From the NCBI GenBank assembly GCA_024761205.1, contig JAMASS010000004.1, positions 585,895-649,894 of the forward strand: 64,000 bases of DNA, in the 5' to 3' direction. The position numbers and the translations under genes are program-made. Position 1 is the first letter of the stretch. Every line of letters starts with the position of its first letter. Shown in pieces: positions 9,613 to 19,334 of this stretch. Below the pieces are notes generated by a model that saw only the letters and a program-made list of their open reading frames with translations, did no database searches and was not told the origin of the DNA. This DNA comes from Limisphaerales bacterium (GTDB lineage Bacteria; Verrucomicrobiota; Verrucomicrobiia; Limisphaerales; AAA164-E04).

Positions 9613-10203
9613 ATGCAAGGCGCTTATTTAGTGGCCGGGTTAGGCAATCCCGGAGCAGCTTATGCCAACACGCGTCATAATGCCGGATTTCTGGCAGTCG
9701 AGCGGTTGGGTGGGCGAGTGGGTGGTGAGATACAGCCGGAGCGGAAATTTGAGGCCTGTATCGGGAGGGGAATTCTAGCGGATAGGGAAGTCCTCTTTTG
9801 TCAGCCGCAGACGTTTATGAACCTTAGCGGACGATCGATCTCAAGGATCCTCTCGTTCTACAAGATCGAGATCAGCCATTTATTGGTCTTGGTGGACGAT
9901 GTTGATTTGGAATTGGGTGTGATTCGCTTGCGGCGTCGAGGCAGTAGCGGCGGCCATAACGGTCTCAAATCGGTCGCAAAGGAACTAGGGACGGAACAAT
10001 ATGCCCGACTCAAGATCGGGATTGGCCGCCAGGGATCAGGATCGGTTCACGGGTATGTCCTGGGCCGGTTCGCAGATTTCGAGAACGAGCTGTTGACCGA
10101 GGTTTTGGATCGGGTCGCGGATCAGGTTTACACCGCGGTAACTGAAGGATTTGAAGCAGCGATGAATCGCTATAACGGGTTGGTAACGAAAGCAGTAGAC
10201 TAA
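9613..10203 (+). CDS. pth: Peptidyl-tRNA hydrolase
   Basis: Releases tRNA from prematurely dropped peptidyl-tRNA. From ATG 9613 the protein is 196 residues, the normal bacterial length, beginning MQGAYLVAGLGNPG. NTRHNAGFLAV contains the catalytic His. QTFMNLSGRSI, LVDDVDLELGVIRLR and GSSGGHNGLKS are the remaining family signatures. A TTG at 9544 would extend the frame by 23 residues but places the conserved GLGNPG too far from the N-terminus. The frame runs straight into rpsF after a ten-base gap. Confidence 0.96.
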   Translation: MQGAYLVAGLGNPGAAYANTRHNAGFLAVERLGGRVGGEIQPERKFEACIGRGILADREVLFCQPQTFMNLSGRSISRILSFYKIEISHLLVLVDDVDLELGVIRLRRRGSSGGHNGLKSVAKELGTEQYARLKIGIGRQGSGSVHGYVLGRFADFENELLTEVLDRVADQVYTAVTEGFEAAMNRYNGLVTKAVD

Positions 10204-10213
10204 AGAGTAGATC

Positions 10214-10537
10214 GTGAAACAATACGACGGACTATTTATCCTGAACAGTGTCGGGCATGAAGATAGTGTCGACGAGATGATTGATGGTGTTACCTCTTGC
10301 ATCTCGGATGCGGGGGGCAAGGTGGAGTTGGTCGAACGAATGGAAAGCAAGCCGTTTGCTCGAGTTGCCAACAGTAAATATAAGAGCGGGTTCTACTTTT
10401 CCGTCCTTTTTAAAATCTCCGTGGGAGGGCTGCAGCAGGTGCAGGCTGCGCTACGAGACAATGACAATGTCTTTCGTTCGTTGATCAGCCTAGCGAAAAA
10501 ACGCCCGCCCCTTGCGGCGAATGTCACCACGGAATAG
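10214..10537 (+). CDS. rpsF: Small ribosomal subunit protein bS6
   Basis: 107-residue S6 protein with a GTG start (MKQYDGLFILNS). The ferredoxin-like fold is recognisable from the YDGLFIL first strand, the GKVELVERMESKPFA segment, and YFSVLFKIS. It normally binds 16S rRNA as a heterodimer with bS18, whose gene is not found in this operon. It sits 17 bases upstream of ssb. Confidence 0.88.
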   Translation: MKQYDGLFILNSVGHEDSVDEMIDGVTSCISDAGGKVELVERMESKPFARVANSKYKSGFYFSVLFKISVGGLQQVQAALRDNDNVFRSLISLAKKRPPLAANVTTE

Positions 10538-10554
10538 TAACACTACCGCACTAT

Positions 10555-11013
10555 ATGGCATCTTTTAACAAAGTTATTCTAGTAGGAAATCTGACACGGG
10601 ACCCTGAATTGCGGTACACCCCGTCTGGGACTGCGATTGCCAGGATTGGACTGGCAGTGAATCGAACCTGGCGGACCGAGACGGGTGAGAACCGCGAGGA
10701 AGTGACCTTCGTGGATATCGATGCTTTTAGCAAACAGGCGGAGACCATTGCTCAGTATCTCCGCAAGGGACGTCCCATTTTAGTCGAAGGTCGGCTGCGG
10801 CTGGATCAGTGGGACGACAAACAAACAGGGCAGAGGCGGAGCAAATTGGGCGTTGTGCTGGAGAGTTTCCGGTTTTTGGATTCGAGACAGGGAAGAGAGG
10901 ACAGTTCTTCCGCCCCCTCTTCCTATGGTTCGGCTCCGTCCAGCTCACCACCTCGAAGCAGTGCTGGAGCAGGTTCCAGTCCGCCGCCTGAAGATGATGA
11001 CGTACCTTTTTGA
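10555..11013 (+). CDS. ssb: Single-stranded DNA-binding protein
   Basis: Replication and repair protein of 152 residues. The N-terminal OB fold (MASFNKVILVGNLTRDPELR, then VNRTWRTETGE, VDIDAFSKQAE and GRPILVEGRLRLDQW) covers about residues 1-110. A Ser/Pro-rich linker leads to the acidic tip PEDDDVPF, the standard docking site for partner proteins. It sits between rpsF and rplI, the usual S6-SSB-L9 neighbourhood, with rpsR missing. Confidence 0.97.
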   Translation: MASFNKVILVGNLTRDPELRYTPSGTAIARIGLAVNRTWRTETGENREEVTFVDIDAFSKQAETIAQYLRKGRPILVEGRLRLDQWDDKQTGQRRSKLGVVLESFRFLDSRQGREDSSSAPSSYGSAPSSSPPRSSAGAGSSPPPEDDDVPF

Positions 11014-11069
11014 TTCGGGGGTGGCGTTAAAACGAGAGAAAAGAGAATTTTGCGCACACGTTCGAGACT

Positions 11070-11588
11070 ATGGCAAAAATTGAAGTTGTTTTGGTGAAAC
11101 CCATTAGTGGGTTGGGTAAGGAATCGGACCAGGTCCAGGTGGCTGCTGGTTACGCCCGCAACTATTTGATCCCTGAAGGCTTCGCCATTCCGGTGACAGA
11201 GGCGAACAAGCGGCAACTCGCGGTGCTGAAGATGCGTCAGATAGCTCGTGAATCCCGTGAACTCAACGCAGCAAACGAGTTGGTGGCAAGTCTTTCCAAG
11301 CTGCTTCTGACGCTCAAGGTCCGCACGGGTGAGAACGGCCGGCTCTTTGGGTCGGTGACAGCGGCCAATATTTCCACGGAGCTCAAACAGCAGTTTGATG
11401 TGGATGTCGCTCGCCGCAAAATTCATTTGGAGAATCCCATCAAGAAGCTTGGTGAATACGTTGTCGAGCTGCGATTGCATGGTGAGATTACCGCTGAGTT
11501 GCGAGTGAAGGTCGAAAGCATCAATCAAGCCGCCGTCGGAGAGGCGGCAAACACCGCCGAAGCATCGATAAAGGCTAAGCCAGCTTAA
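11070..11588 (+). CDS. rplI: Large ribosomal subunit protein bL9
   Basis: 172-residue L9 protein. The N-terminal 23S rRNA-binding signature is clear: GLGKESDQVQVAAGYARNYL is followed by IPEGFAIP. A long connecting helix (NKRQLAVLKMRQIARES) and the C-terminal domain with GRLFGSVTAANIS and a lysine-poor tail follow. It closes the prs-to-rplI run, and a strong intrinsic terminator begins 32 bases after its stop. Confidence 0.95.
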   Translation: MAKIEVVLVKPISGLGKESDQVQVAAGYARNYLIPEGFAIPVTEANKRQLAVLKMRQIARESRELNAANELVASLSKLLLTLKVRTGENGRLFGSVTAANISTELKQQFDVDVARRKIHLENPIKKLGEYVVELRLHGEITAELRVKVESINQAAVGEAANTAEASIKAKPA

Positions 11589-11620
11589 TGACGCAGGGAT
11601 TCCTGACCCTAATTTGCTCG

Positions 11621-11655
11621 AACCCCGATCGAAACGAATCGATCGGGGTTTTTTG
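11621..11655 (+). terminator. Intrinsic terminator after rplI
   Basis: An 11-base perfect stem (AACCCCGATCG paired with CGATCGGGGTT) with an eight-base loop is followed by a T run. It lies directly downstream of rplI and upstream of the tRNA, so it should end the ribosomal-protein transcript. Confidence 0.9.
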
Positions 11656-11694
11656 TTGCTTTTGATCGGGTCGCGCTTTAAGCGTAAATCGGTT

Positions 11695-11771
11695 GCGCGC
11701 GTAGCTCAATTGGATAGAGCGTCGGCCTCCGGAGCCGAAGGTTGTGGGTTCGACCCCCGCCGTGCGTACCA
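11695..11771 (+). tRNA. tRNA-Arg (anticodon CCG)
   Basis: A 77-base cloverleaf can be folded by eye. The acceptor stem is GCGCGCG/CGTGCGT, with G-U pairs at its end and at position 5-68. The D arm is GCTC...GAGC, the anticodon stem is TCGGC/GCCGA around loop CTCCGGA (anticodon CCG), and the T arm is GTGGG/CCCGC around TTCGACC. The encoded 3' end is ACCA, so CCA is present in the gene. The accessory type I restriction island begins after this gene. tRNA 3' ends are common integration sites, but I did not find a second copy of the 3' end further on. Confidence 0.95.
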
Positions 11772-12641
11772 CTTCGTCGCCTCACAATTCCCTACTGCCG
11801 ATCAGAACCAAAGTAGTCAAATGCCTGTCAGGAGTGAAGACAGGTAAAGGAGTTGCTCGAAGGTGTGTTGATGGATTTTTTGAATCATCAGCTTTCCCAT
11901 AAGAATTCCCAATCCCGGCAGGAACGCAAAGTCCAGAAGCAGGGCTTTGCCGGTTGATCTGTGGAGACCAGCCATCAGCGGCGTTCTGAGCAGGTTATCA
12001 ACAGGAAGCATCAAGCCCCAATGCCGAGGAACTGAGTTTTAGTGAAACAGTTCACCAAGGCATAGAGCGAATAGGCTGGTGCGGCGGCATTCGCGAGAAC
12101 TGTTCCTCCTCGTCATGCCCCCTGGCATGATCGATGGCCTCGCCGGGCCAACAGGCGGCGGGAAGGGTTCTTTCTAGCGTCGGAGATCAATCGGGCGGAC
12201 CGCAACCACTTCCCGAGACGGAAGCTTCGGTACCGCGCAAAGCGCGTTCAGCCCTGAACTCAGCTTCGGCGCAACATCATAGAACGATCTCAACGAAAAT
12301 ATCGCGATCGCAAAATTCACTCACAGCGGTTCCCAAATCACCGCGATTAGACGCCGGAAGGCAGCATGGCCCTAGGCGAACAAATCGCCCGAAGCTACCC
12401 GGAGCAGCGAAGATACTCATTGGCTTACAAACATGGATAGACAAGACTATGGAGGAATCATCATTCGTGCCCCGTTCTTACCCTCATAAAACGCCAACGT
12501 TAGTCACTCAACAAATGCCTCTCCCGAGAAACCATCAAGCGGCTGCCCCAAAAGCTAGCGCTTTCCGTGCCGCCGACGCCCGCCATGTTAAAGGAATTGG
12601 TATGCGGCGGCCCAATCCGTTATCGTATGCCGTATTGAACA
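11772..12641. other. Gene-poor stretch between tRNA-Arg and hsdM
   Basis: About 870 bases with no recognisable gene. A minus-strand open frame at 11817-12014 encodes a hydrophobic peptide of 65 residues with no known motif. A plus-strand frame at 12134-12649 has low-complexity, unstructured composition and probably is not a gene. The stretch may be the left edge of the accessory island. Confidence 0.5.
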
Positions 12642-14309
12642 ATGCCTGACAACACACAACAGTTTCTCAACGACCTCGATAAAAAGCTTTGGAACGCCGC
12701 AGACCGGCTCCGCGCTTCCCTAGACGCCGCCGTCTACAAGCATGCCGTCCTCGGCCTCATCTTCCTCAAATACATCTCCGACGCCTTCCGCATGCGCCAG
12801 GACGAGATCAAGTCCCTTTTCCAAACCCCCGGCCACGAGTATTTTCTCAACCCCGCCGACTACACCGACTATGCCAAGGCCATCCGCACCGAACTCGAAG
12901 ACCGCGACTACTACGAGGAAGAGAACGTCTTCTGGGTCCCCCCTCTCGCCCGTTGGAAGACCATCCAAGACAACGCCAAGCTTCCCCCCGGCGCGGAAAT
13001 CGAAGTCACCAACGGCAAAAAGGAAACCTACCACATCAAATCCCTCGGCCGCTTCATCGACGACGCCCTCGAAGCCGTCGAACGCGAAAACCCCAGACTC
13101 AAGGGCTTCATCGAAAAAAACCGCTACGCCCGCCTCGAACTCCCCCAAGACAACCTCGGCGGCCTCATCGACCTCATCGCCACCATCCCCTTTGAGCATG
13201 CCGACCTCCACGCCAAAGACATCCTCGGCCACGTCTACGAATACTTCCTCGGCCAATTCGCCCTCGCCGAAGGCAAGAAAGGCGGCCAATACTTCACCCC
13301 CAAGTCCATCGTCTCCCTCATCGTCGAGATGCTCGAGCCCTGCCAAGGCCGCGTCTACGACCCCGCCATGGGCTCCGGCGGCTTCTTCGTTCAGAGCGAG
13401 AAATTCATCAAGGAACACGGCGGCAAGCTCGGCAACCTCTCCGTCTACGGCCAGGAATCCAACCCCACCACCTGGCGCCTTGCCGCCATGAACATGGCCA
13501 TCCGCGGCATCGACTTCAACTTCGGCAAAGAACCCGCCAACAGCTTCACCAATGACCAACACCCCGACCTCCGCGCCGACTACGTCATGGCCAATCCCCC
13601 CTTCAACATCAAAGAATGGTGGGACGGCAAACTCGAAGGCGACCCCCGCTGGAAATACGGCACCCCACCCAAAGGCAACGCCAACTTCGCCTGGGTCCAG
13701 CACATGCTCCACCACCTCGCCCCCAATGGCTCACTAGCCCTCCTCCTCGCCAACGGCTCCATGTCCTCCAACGCCGGCGGCGAAGACAGCATCCGCAAAA
13801 ACCTCCTCCAAGCCGACCTCGTCGAATGCCTAGTCGCCCTTCCCGGCCAACTCTTCGCCAACACCCAAATCCCCGCCTGCATCTGGTTCCTCACCAAAAA
13901 CAAAAAAGGCGGTTCACCGAACCGTGTGCCCCTTCGCAACCGCTCCGGTCAAGTCCTCTTCATCGACGCCCGTAACCTCGGTTACATGAAAAACCGCGTC
14001 CTGCGCGACTTTACCCCCGAAGACATCAAGAAAATCGCCGGCACCTTCCAAAAATGGAAACGCAGCGACGGCTACGAAGACAAAGCCGGCTTCTGCAAAT
14101 CCGCCACCCTCCAAGAAATCGCCCAACACGGCCATGTCCTCACGCCCGGCCGCTACGTCGGCGCAGCAGCGCAGGAAGAAGACAGCGAACCATTCGCGGA
14201 CAAAATGGAGCGACTGGTTGCAGAGCTGGAAGAACAACAGGCCGAAGGTGCAAAACTGGACGCCGCCATTGCCGACAACCTGAAATCCCTGGGGTTTGGA
14301 AAAAATTAA
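12642..14309 (+). CDS. hsdM: Type I restriction-modification system methyltransferase subunit
   Basis: N6-adenine methyltransferase subunit that combines with HsdS to methylate the target, and with HsdR to cut unmodified DNA. It has 555 residues. The HsdM N-terminal helical domain (LWNAADRLRASLDAAVYKH, then GLIFLKYISDAF) comes first. SAM-binding motif I is DPAMGSGG at about residue 240, and catalytic motif IV is NPPF at about residue 318. GGQYFTPKSIVSLIVE lies between. Codons are strongly C-ending, unlike the AT-richer genes next to it, a sign of separate origin. Its stop overlaps the fic start by one base (TAATG). Confidence 0.97.
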   Translation: MPDNTQQFLNDLDKKLWNAADRLRASLDAAVYKHAVLGLIFLKYISDAFRMRQDEIKSLFQTPGHEYFLNPADYTDYAKAIRTELEDRDYYEEENVFWVPPLARWKTIQDNAKLPPGAEIEVTNGKKETYHIKSLGRFIDDALEAVERENPRLKGFIEKNRYARLELPQDNLGGLIDLIATIPFEHADLHAKDILGHVYEYFLGQFALAEGKKGGQYFTPKSIVSLIVEMLEPCQGRVYDPAMGSGGFFVQSEKFIKEHGGKLGNLSVYGQESNPTTWRLAAMNMAIRGIDFNFGKEPANSFTNDQHPDLRADYVMANPPFNIKEWWDGKLEGDPRWKYGTPPKGNANFAWVQHMLHHLAPNGSLALLLANGSMSSNAGGEDSIRKNLLQADLVECLVALPGQLFANTQIPACIWFLTKNKKGGSPNRVPLRNRSGQVLFIDARNLGYMKNRVLRDFTPEDIKKIAGTFQKWKRSDGYEDKAGFCKSATLQEIAQHGHVLTPGRYVGAAAQEEDSEPFADKMERLVAELEEQQAEGAKLDAAIADNLKSLGFGKN

Positions 14310-15427
14310 TGGCACCCGTCTACTACCACGATGGCAAATTCCCGCCCGCCGCGCGGCTGGATTGGCCGCGGTTGATTCCATTGCTCGGCCCCGCAGCAGC
14401 GGCCGTCGCACGCTATGACGGCATGCTCGTGAGCATCCCGAACCCGGGCGTTCTGCTGGCGCCTCTAACGACCCAAGAAGCCGTGCTTTCCTCACGCATC
14501 GAGGGCACACAAGCCACCATGGGCGAGGTGCTTGAATTCGAGGCCGGACATATCCCGGAATCGCCCGCGCGTACCGAGGACATCCGCGAAGTACTCAACT
14601 ACCGCAGCGCCATGCGGCAGGCGGAAAAAATGCTGAAAGAACTCCCGCTTTGCCAACGGGTCATCCGGGAAGCACATTCAACATTGCTGGCCGGCGTGCG
14701 CGGCGAGAACAAGACACCGGGCGACTATCGACGCGGTCCCAACTGGATCGGCCCGCTTCGCTGCACCATCGACAACGCCAAGTTCGTACCCATCGGAGCG
14801 GACAAGCTCCCCGATGCGATGAGCGCGTGGGAGAGCTACATCCACGAGGACACCCTCGACCGGCTGGTGCAACTCGCGATTCTGCATGCCGAGTTCGAGG
14901 CCCTTCACCCGTTTCAGGACGGCAATGGCCGCATAGGTCGCATGCTGGTGCCCTTGTTTTTATGGCAACACAAGCTCATCCGGGCACCCACATTCTACAT
15001 CAGCGCCTATTTTGAGGCTCGGCGTGACGCTTACTACGATGCTCTGCTCGCCGTCTCCCGTGACGACGACTGGACCGGCTGGTGCCAATTCTTCCTTGAA
15101 GCGTTACGCGCCCAAGCTGAAGATAACCTGGCTAAGACCCAGGGCATCCTTAACCTGTACAACGACATGAAGAGCCGAGTGGCGAAACTCATTCGTTCTC
15201 AGTACGCAATCCTAGCCCTTGATTGGATATTCCAGAAGCCGTGCTTCGTCAGCACCCATTTTGTAGCCACAGCAGGCATACCCGAGGCGACCGCGCGCCG
15301 GATTCTTCGCACACTCCGTGACGGCGATATTCTGAAGAAGGTTATCTTCCCGAATCTCAGCCACCGAGGAACGTTTCTCATGTTCCCCAAACTCCTGAAT
15401 ATCGCAGAAGGCGCGGACTTATTTTGA
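14309..15427 (+). CDS. Fic family AMP-transferase, type I RM-associated
   Basis: Fic proteins attach AMP (or other phosphate-containing groups) to protein hydroxyls. The catalytic loop HPFQDGNGRIGR (about residues 200-211) is complete. An N-terminal autoinhibitory motif SSRIEG (about residues 61-66) matches [S/T]xxxE[G/N], placing it in class II, where the inhibitory helix precedes the Fic domain. A C-terminal winged-helix-like region (PEATARRILRTLRDGDIL) suggests DNA binding and possibly self-regulation. It starts at ATG 14309, overlapping hsdM by one base, giving 372 residues. Fic genes lying inside hsd operons are known; their role there is unclear, either anti-phage or a toxin-like backup. 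Confidence 0.93.
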   Translation: MAPVYYHDGKFPPAARLDWPRLIPLLGPAAAAVARYDGMLVSIPNPGVLLAPLTTQEAVLSSRIEGTQATMGEVLEFEAGHIPESPARTEDIREVLNYRSAMRQAEKMLKELPLCQRVIREAHSTLLAGVRGENKTPGDYRRGPNWIGPLRCTIDNAKFVPIGADKLPDAMSAWESYIHEDTLDRLVQLAILHAEFEALHPFQDGNGRIGRMLVPLFLWQHKLIRAPTFYISAYFEARRDAYYDALLAVSRDDDWTGWCQFFLEALRAQAEDNLAKTQGILNLYNDMKSRVAKLIRSQYAILALDWIFQKPCFVSTHFVATAGIPEATARRILRTLRDGDILKKVIFPNLSHRGTFLMFPKLLNIAEGADLF

Positions 15428-15451
15428 GACTCATTTATGAACCACAACGTA

Positions 15452-15517
15452 ATTTGGCGATCACTTTTTCGAAAAAATGATCGCCAAATGCTGTTGACGA
15501 TCATGGGTGATCGTCAA
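15452..15517. promoter_or_regulatory. Twin inverted repeats downstream of fic
   Basis: There are two adjacent palindromes. The first pairs ATTTGGCGATCA (15452-15463) with TGATCGCCAAAT (15478-15489). The second pairs TTGACGATCA (15494-15503) with TGATCGTCAA (15508-15517). The arms share a core of GCGATCA/ACGATCA. No T run follows, so they look more like paired operator half-sites than a terminator. A candidate binder is the winged-helix end of the upstream Fic protein, but that is inference. They lie just upstream of the broken nucleotidyltransferase gene. Confidence 0.55.
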
Positions 15518-15538
15518 AATCCCAACGAGGAGAACGAA

Positions 15539-15899
15539 GTGAGACTTGATCTGTATACGACGACACCTGCCCGATGTCGAAGTTTGAGCCTACGGCCTCC
15601 GCCTGAACGGGCGGAGCCACGACGGCAGCGACCTCGACCTAGTGCTGCGCGGGCCGAGGCTAACGAAGATTCCGCGCAACCAACAGCGGGATTTCGAAGA
15701 GGCGGTGCGGGAGTCGACCATCCCGTTTCTGGTAGAGGCGAGGGACTGGGCGCGATTGCCGGGGCGGTTTCGCCGGGAGATTGAGCGGGGTTGCGTGGTG
15801 TTGGTGAGGAGCGATGGACGGCGGATGATTGCAGAAGCAGACAGGCTGCGGATCAGGGCACAGATTACAATACCGACGGAAACTCAATGCCACGCCTAG
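15539..15899 (+). pseudogene. Nucleotidyltransferase (MNT-type) pseudogene
   Basis: Remnant of the small nucleotidyltransferase often found in hsd loci. A ribosome-binding-like AACGAGGAG precedes GTG 15539 and a peptide VRLDLY; the frame then shifts. The main body reads RRHLPDVEV, then TGA at 15585-15587 where relatives have Trp, then AYGLRLNGRSHDGSDLDLVL. The GS..D.D nucleotide-binding pattern is kept. After that comes a recognisable C-terminal part (FLVEARDWARLPGRFRREIE) ending at 15899. An internal deletion near the start and one nonsense codon make it non-functional unless it restarts at GTG 15642, which lacks the active site. Confidence 0.75.
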
Positions 15900-15911
15900 G
15901 TAACTTCGTTT

Positions 15912-17198
<1,287 letters not shown>

Positions 17199-17217
17199 CT
17201 TTAATGTGGAAACACTA

Positions 17218-18069
17218 ATGGCTTTCATACCACCCCATTTTCTCAATACAGTTGTTGCGTTAGGATTACCGTCACAAGATGGGAAAATTCAATACACCGC
17301 AACAGGTTTTCTATACGGTTCCCCTACCGGCGCCACTGATGAGAGTGGAAATATGAGATATCACATCTTTCTCGTAACCAATCGGCACGTTTTCAAAGAT
17401 ATATTTAAAAATAGTGATACGCTCTGTGCCAGATTTAATAAGCCCATGAACACCGGTGCGCATGTATACTCTATACAAAAGGAAGAATCCAGTTTGGCTG
17501 TTCATTCCGATGTTGATGTTGCGGTCTTGGGAATCGATCACAATGTACTAGATTCCAGTGGTATTGAATACTCTTGTTTTGCGGGCGACACGCAAGCTTT
17601 TAGGTTGGAGCAAGCCCTTACCAAGGAGATCAGCGAAGGAGATGGGGTTTTTGTTTTAGGTTTTCCACTAGGTCAAGCCGGAGATGAACGGAATTATGTA
17701 ATTGTGCGACACGGAATCATTGCTCGGATTCAGGATTGTCTAAAAGGGGATGCGCGCACATTCTTGATCGATTCCTCTATTTTCCCGGGAAACAGTGGTG
17801 GTCCGATCCTTCTTAAGCCTGAGATTTCTTCAATTCGAGGGACAAAACCTAATTCTCAATGTGTTCTGATTGGTATGATTTCTTCTTACCTGCCTTATCA
17901 GGAAGTCGCCGTTAGTGAACAAACTGGGCGAAGAAGGATGGTATTTGAGGAAAATTCAGGTCTTGGCGTAGTAGTACCGATTGACTTAATACAAGAGACT
18001 GTCGATATCTTAGTTAGGAAACTTGAACTAGGAGAATCGGCTGATTCTGACACTCAGGGGGCGGATTGA
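17218..18069 (+). CDS. Trypsin-like serine protease (RM-island associated)
   Basis: Chymotrypsin-fold protease of about 283 residues without a signal peptide, so probably cytoplasmic. The triad is visible: His in LVTNRHVF, Asp in HSDVDVAVLG, and Ser in FPGNSGGPI. I chose ATG 17218 (MAFIPPHFLNT) over GTG 17206, which adds four residues. Family members of this type often accompany defence genes, which fits its place between hsdS and DUF3644. What it cleaves is unknown. Base composition is AT-richer than hsdM, hinting that it joined the island separately. Confidence 0.88.
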   Translation: MAFIPPHFLNTVVALGLPSQDGKIQYTATGFLYGSPTGATDESGNMRYHIFLVTNRHVFKDIFKNSDTLCARFNKPMNTGAHVYSIQKEESSLAVHSDVDVAVLGIDHNVLDSSGIEYSCFAGDTQAFRLEQALTKEISEGDGVFVLGFPLGQAGDERNYVIVRHGIIARIQDCLKGDARTFLIDSSIFPGNSGGPILLKPEISSIRGTKPNSQCVLIGMISSYLPYQEVAVSEQTGRRRMVFEENSGLGVVVPIDLIQETVDILVRKLELGESADSDTQGAD

Positions 18070-18111
18070 GAAGTTTTACTTATACGCCAACCGGCAGGCA
18101 AAGGCTGTAGT

Positions 18112-18306
18112 ATGACCCGTGTTCCCGTAAATCCTGAACTTCTCCGCTGGGCACGCGAACGCGCTGGGCGAGCGCAAGAAGATTTGGCACTCAGGTTCAA
18201 GAAGCTCCCGGATGAGCGGATTCGGTTAAATATCGCAGAGTCCCGCACCCTCTCCGCATTACGGGATGCGCTGCTGCCGCGGCTGATGCTGGCGGGAGGG
18301 TGTTGA
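18112..18306 (+). pseudogene. Chimeric scar: XRE N-terminus joined to HsdS C-terminus
   Basis: A 64-residue frame whose first part (MTRVPVNPELLRWARERAGR, then AQEDLALRFKKLP) matches the start of XRE-type helix-turn-helix proteins, many of which carry an ImmA/IrrE-like domain. Its last part (ESRTLSALRDALLPRLML) is the conserved C-terminal helix of HsdS proteins. The two halves meet around KLPDERIR. This looks like a deletion that fused two genes, leaving evidence that another hsdS and a regulator/toxin gene once stood here. It could still be translated, but no intact domain remains. Confidence 0.65.
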
Positions 18307-18326
18307 ACTAGGACGGCTAAAGGAAA

Positions 18327-19316
18327 ATGAAATCATTGTTAAAGGAGTTGTTAGATCGTGCGGTGCTGGCAATGGTGGCTGCCATCGAAATTTACAATAA
18401 ACCCGGATTTTCGTACAGGAATGAGTCGTTCACTATTCTGGCCATCAATGGCTGGGAACTTCTCCTGAAAGCCAAATGGCTAGACATGCATGACAACGAT
18501 AAACAGAGTCTTTATGTTCATGAGACACATAAGACGGCAACTGGAGAAAATAGCAAGAAACCCCCCATTAAGAAAACTCGATCGGGAGTACCGTTCACCC
18601 TCAAGATACGTGACTTGGCCACAAAATTGTCCGGTAAACAGGTTCTTAATCACTCCGTATCTAAAAACATAGAAATACTATTGGATTTTCGAAATTCTGC
18701 CACGCATTTTTATAATGAAGATCCAAAATTTCATACTCGTCTTTATGAAATAGGCGCTGCGTGTGTCAAAAATTTTGTGAATGCAGCCCACGAATGGTTC
18801 GAGTTGGATATTACGAAGTTCGATGTGCACTTAATGCCACTCACATTTAGATCTCTTCCAACTAACATCGAAGGTTCGTTACTCAACGCTGAAGAAAAGA
18901 AATTCCTAGCATTCTTGGATAGTGTCATTGATTATGATGCTGATCCGAACTCTCCTTATTCGGTAAGTGTGAATGTCGAACTCAAATTCACTAAATCAGC
19001 ATCTAGTAATGCGTTTCTTGTAAAGGAAACAAACGACCCTGCGGCATTGCCAGTCACACTAATCGAAGAAGATATTCTGAAAAGATACCCTTGGGACTAT
19101 GCGAAGCTCACCGCTAAGTGTAGAAAACGCTACGATGGTTTCAAGATGAACGGAAAGTATCACAAAATTCGGAAGGGTCTTGAAACTGACAAACGATTTG
19201 CACACTCTCGCTTTCTCGATCCAAAAAACATCAAAAGCTCCAAGAAGACTCTCTATAGTCCCCAAATCATGGAGGGGCTGGACAAACACTACACCAAGAA
19301 ACAATCTACACCATGA
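18327..19316 (+). CDS. DUF3644 domain protein
   Basis: 329-residue protein with the DUF3644 pattern near the N-terminus (ESFTILAINGWELLLKAKWL) and LLDFRNSATHFYNE further on. Families with this domain occur repeatedly in type I restriction and other defence loci, but no activity has been assigned to them. The C-terminal third (YPWDYAKLTAKCRKRYDGFK, then KYHKIRKGLE) resembles a small nucleic-acid or partner-binding module, by analogy only. The gene is AT-rich compared with hsdM and hsdR on both sides. It lies between the XRE/HsdS scar and the hsdR fragment. Confidence 0.8.
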   Translation: MKSLLKELLDRAVLAMVAAIEIYNKPGFSYRNESFTILAINGWELLLKAKWLDMHDNDKQSLYVHETHKTATGENSKKPPIKKTRSGVPFTLKIRDLATKLSGKQVLNHSVSKNIEILLDFRNSATHFYNEDPKFHTRLYEIGAACVKNFVNAAHEWFELDITKFDVHLMPLTFRSLPTNIEGSLLNAEEKKFLAFLDSVIDYDADPNSPYSVSVNVELKFTKSASSNAFLVKETNDPAALPVTLIEEDILKRYPWDYAKLTAKCRKRYDGFKMNGKYHKIRKGLETDKRFAHSRFLDPKNIKSSKKTLYSPQIMEGLDKHYTKKQSTP

Positions 19317-19334
19317 CCACAAGCACCGAGACTA

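Noticed and set aside
12134..12649. 171-codon frame before hsdM
   Set aside because: Low-complexity composition, no ribosome-binding site fitting its start, no motif, and it overlaps the hsdM start.
12720..13715. Long minus-strand open frame (331 codons) inside hsdM
   Set aside because: It is the complement of the C-rich hsdM codons; its translation is a low-complexity run of Gly, Val, Asp and Glu with no domain.
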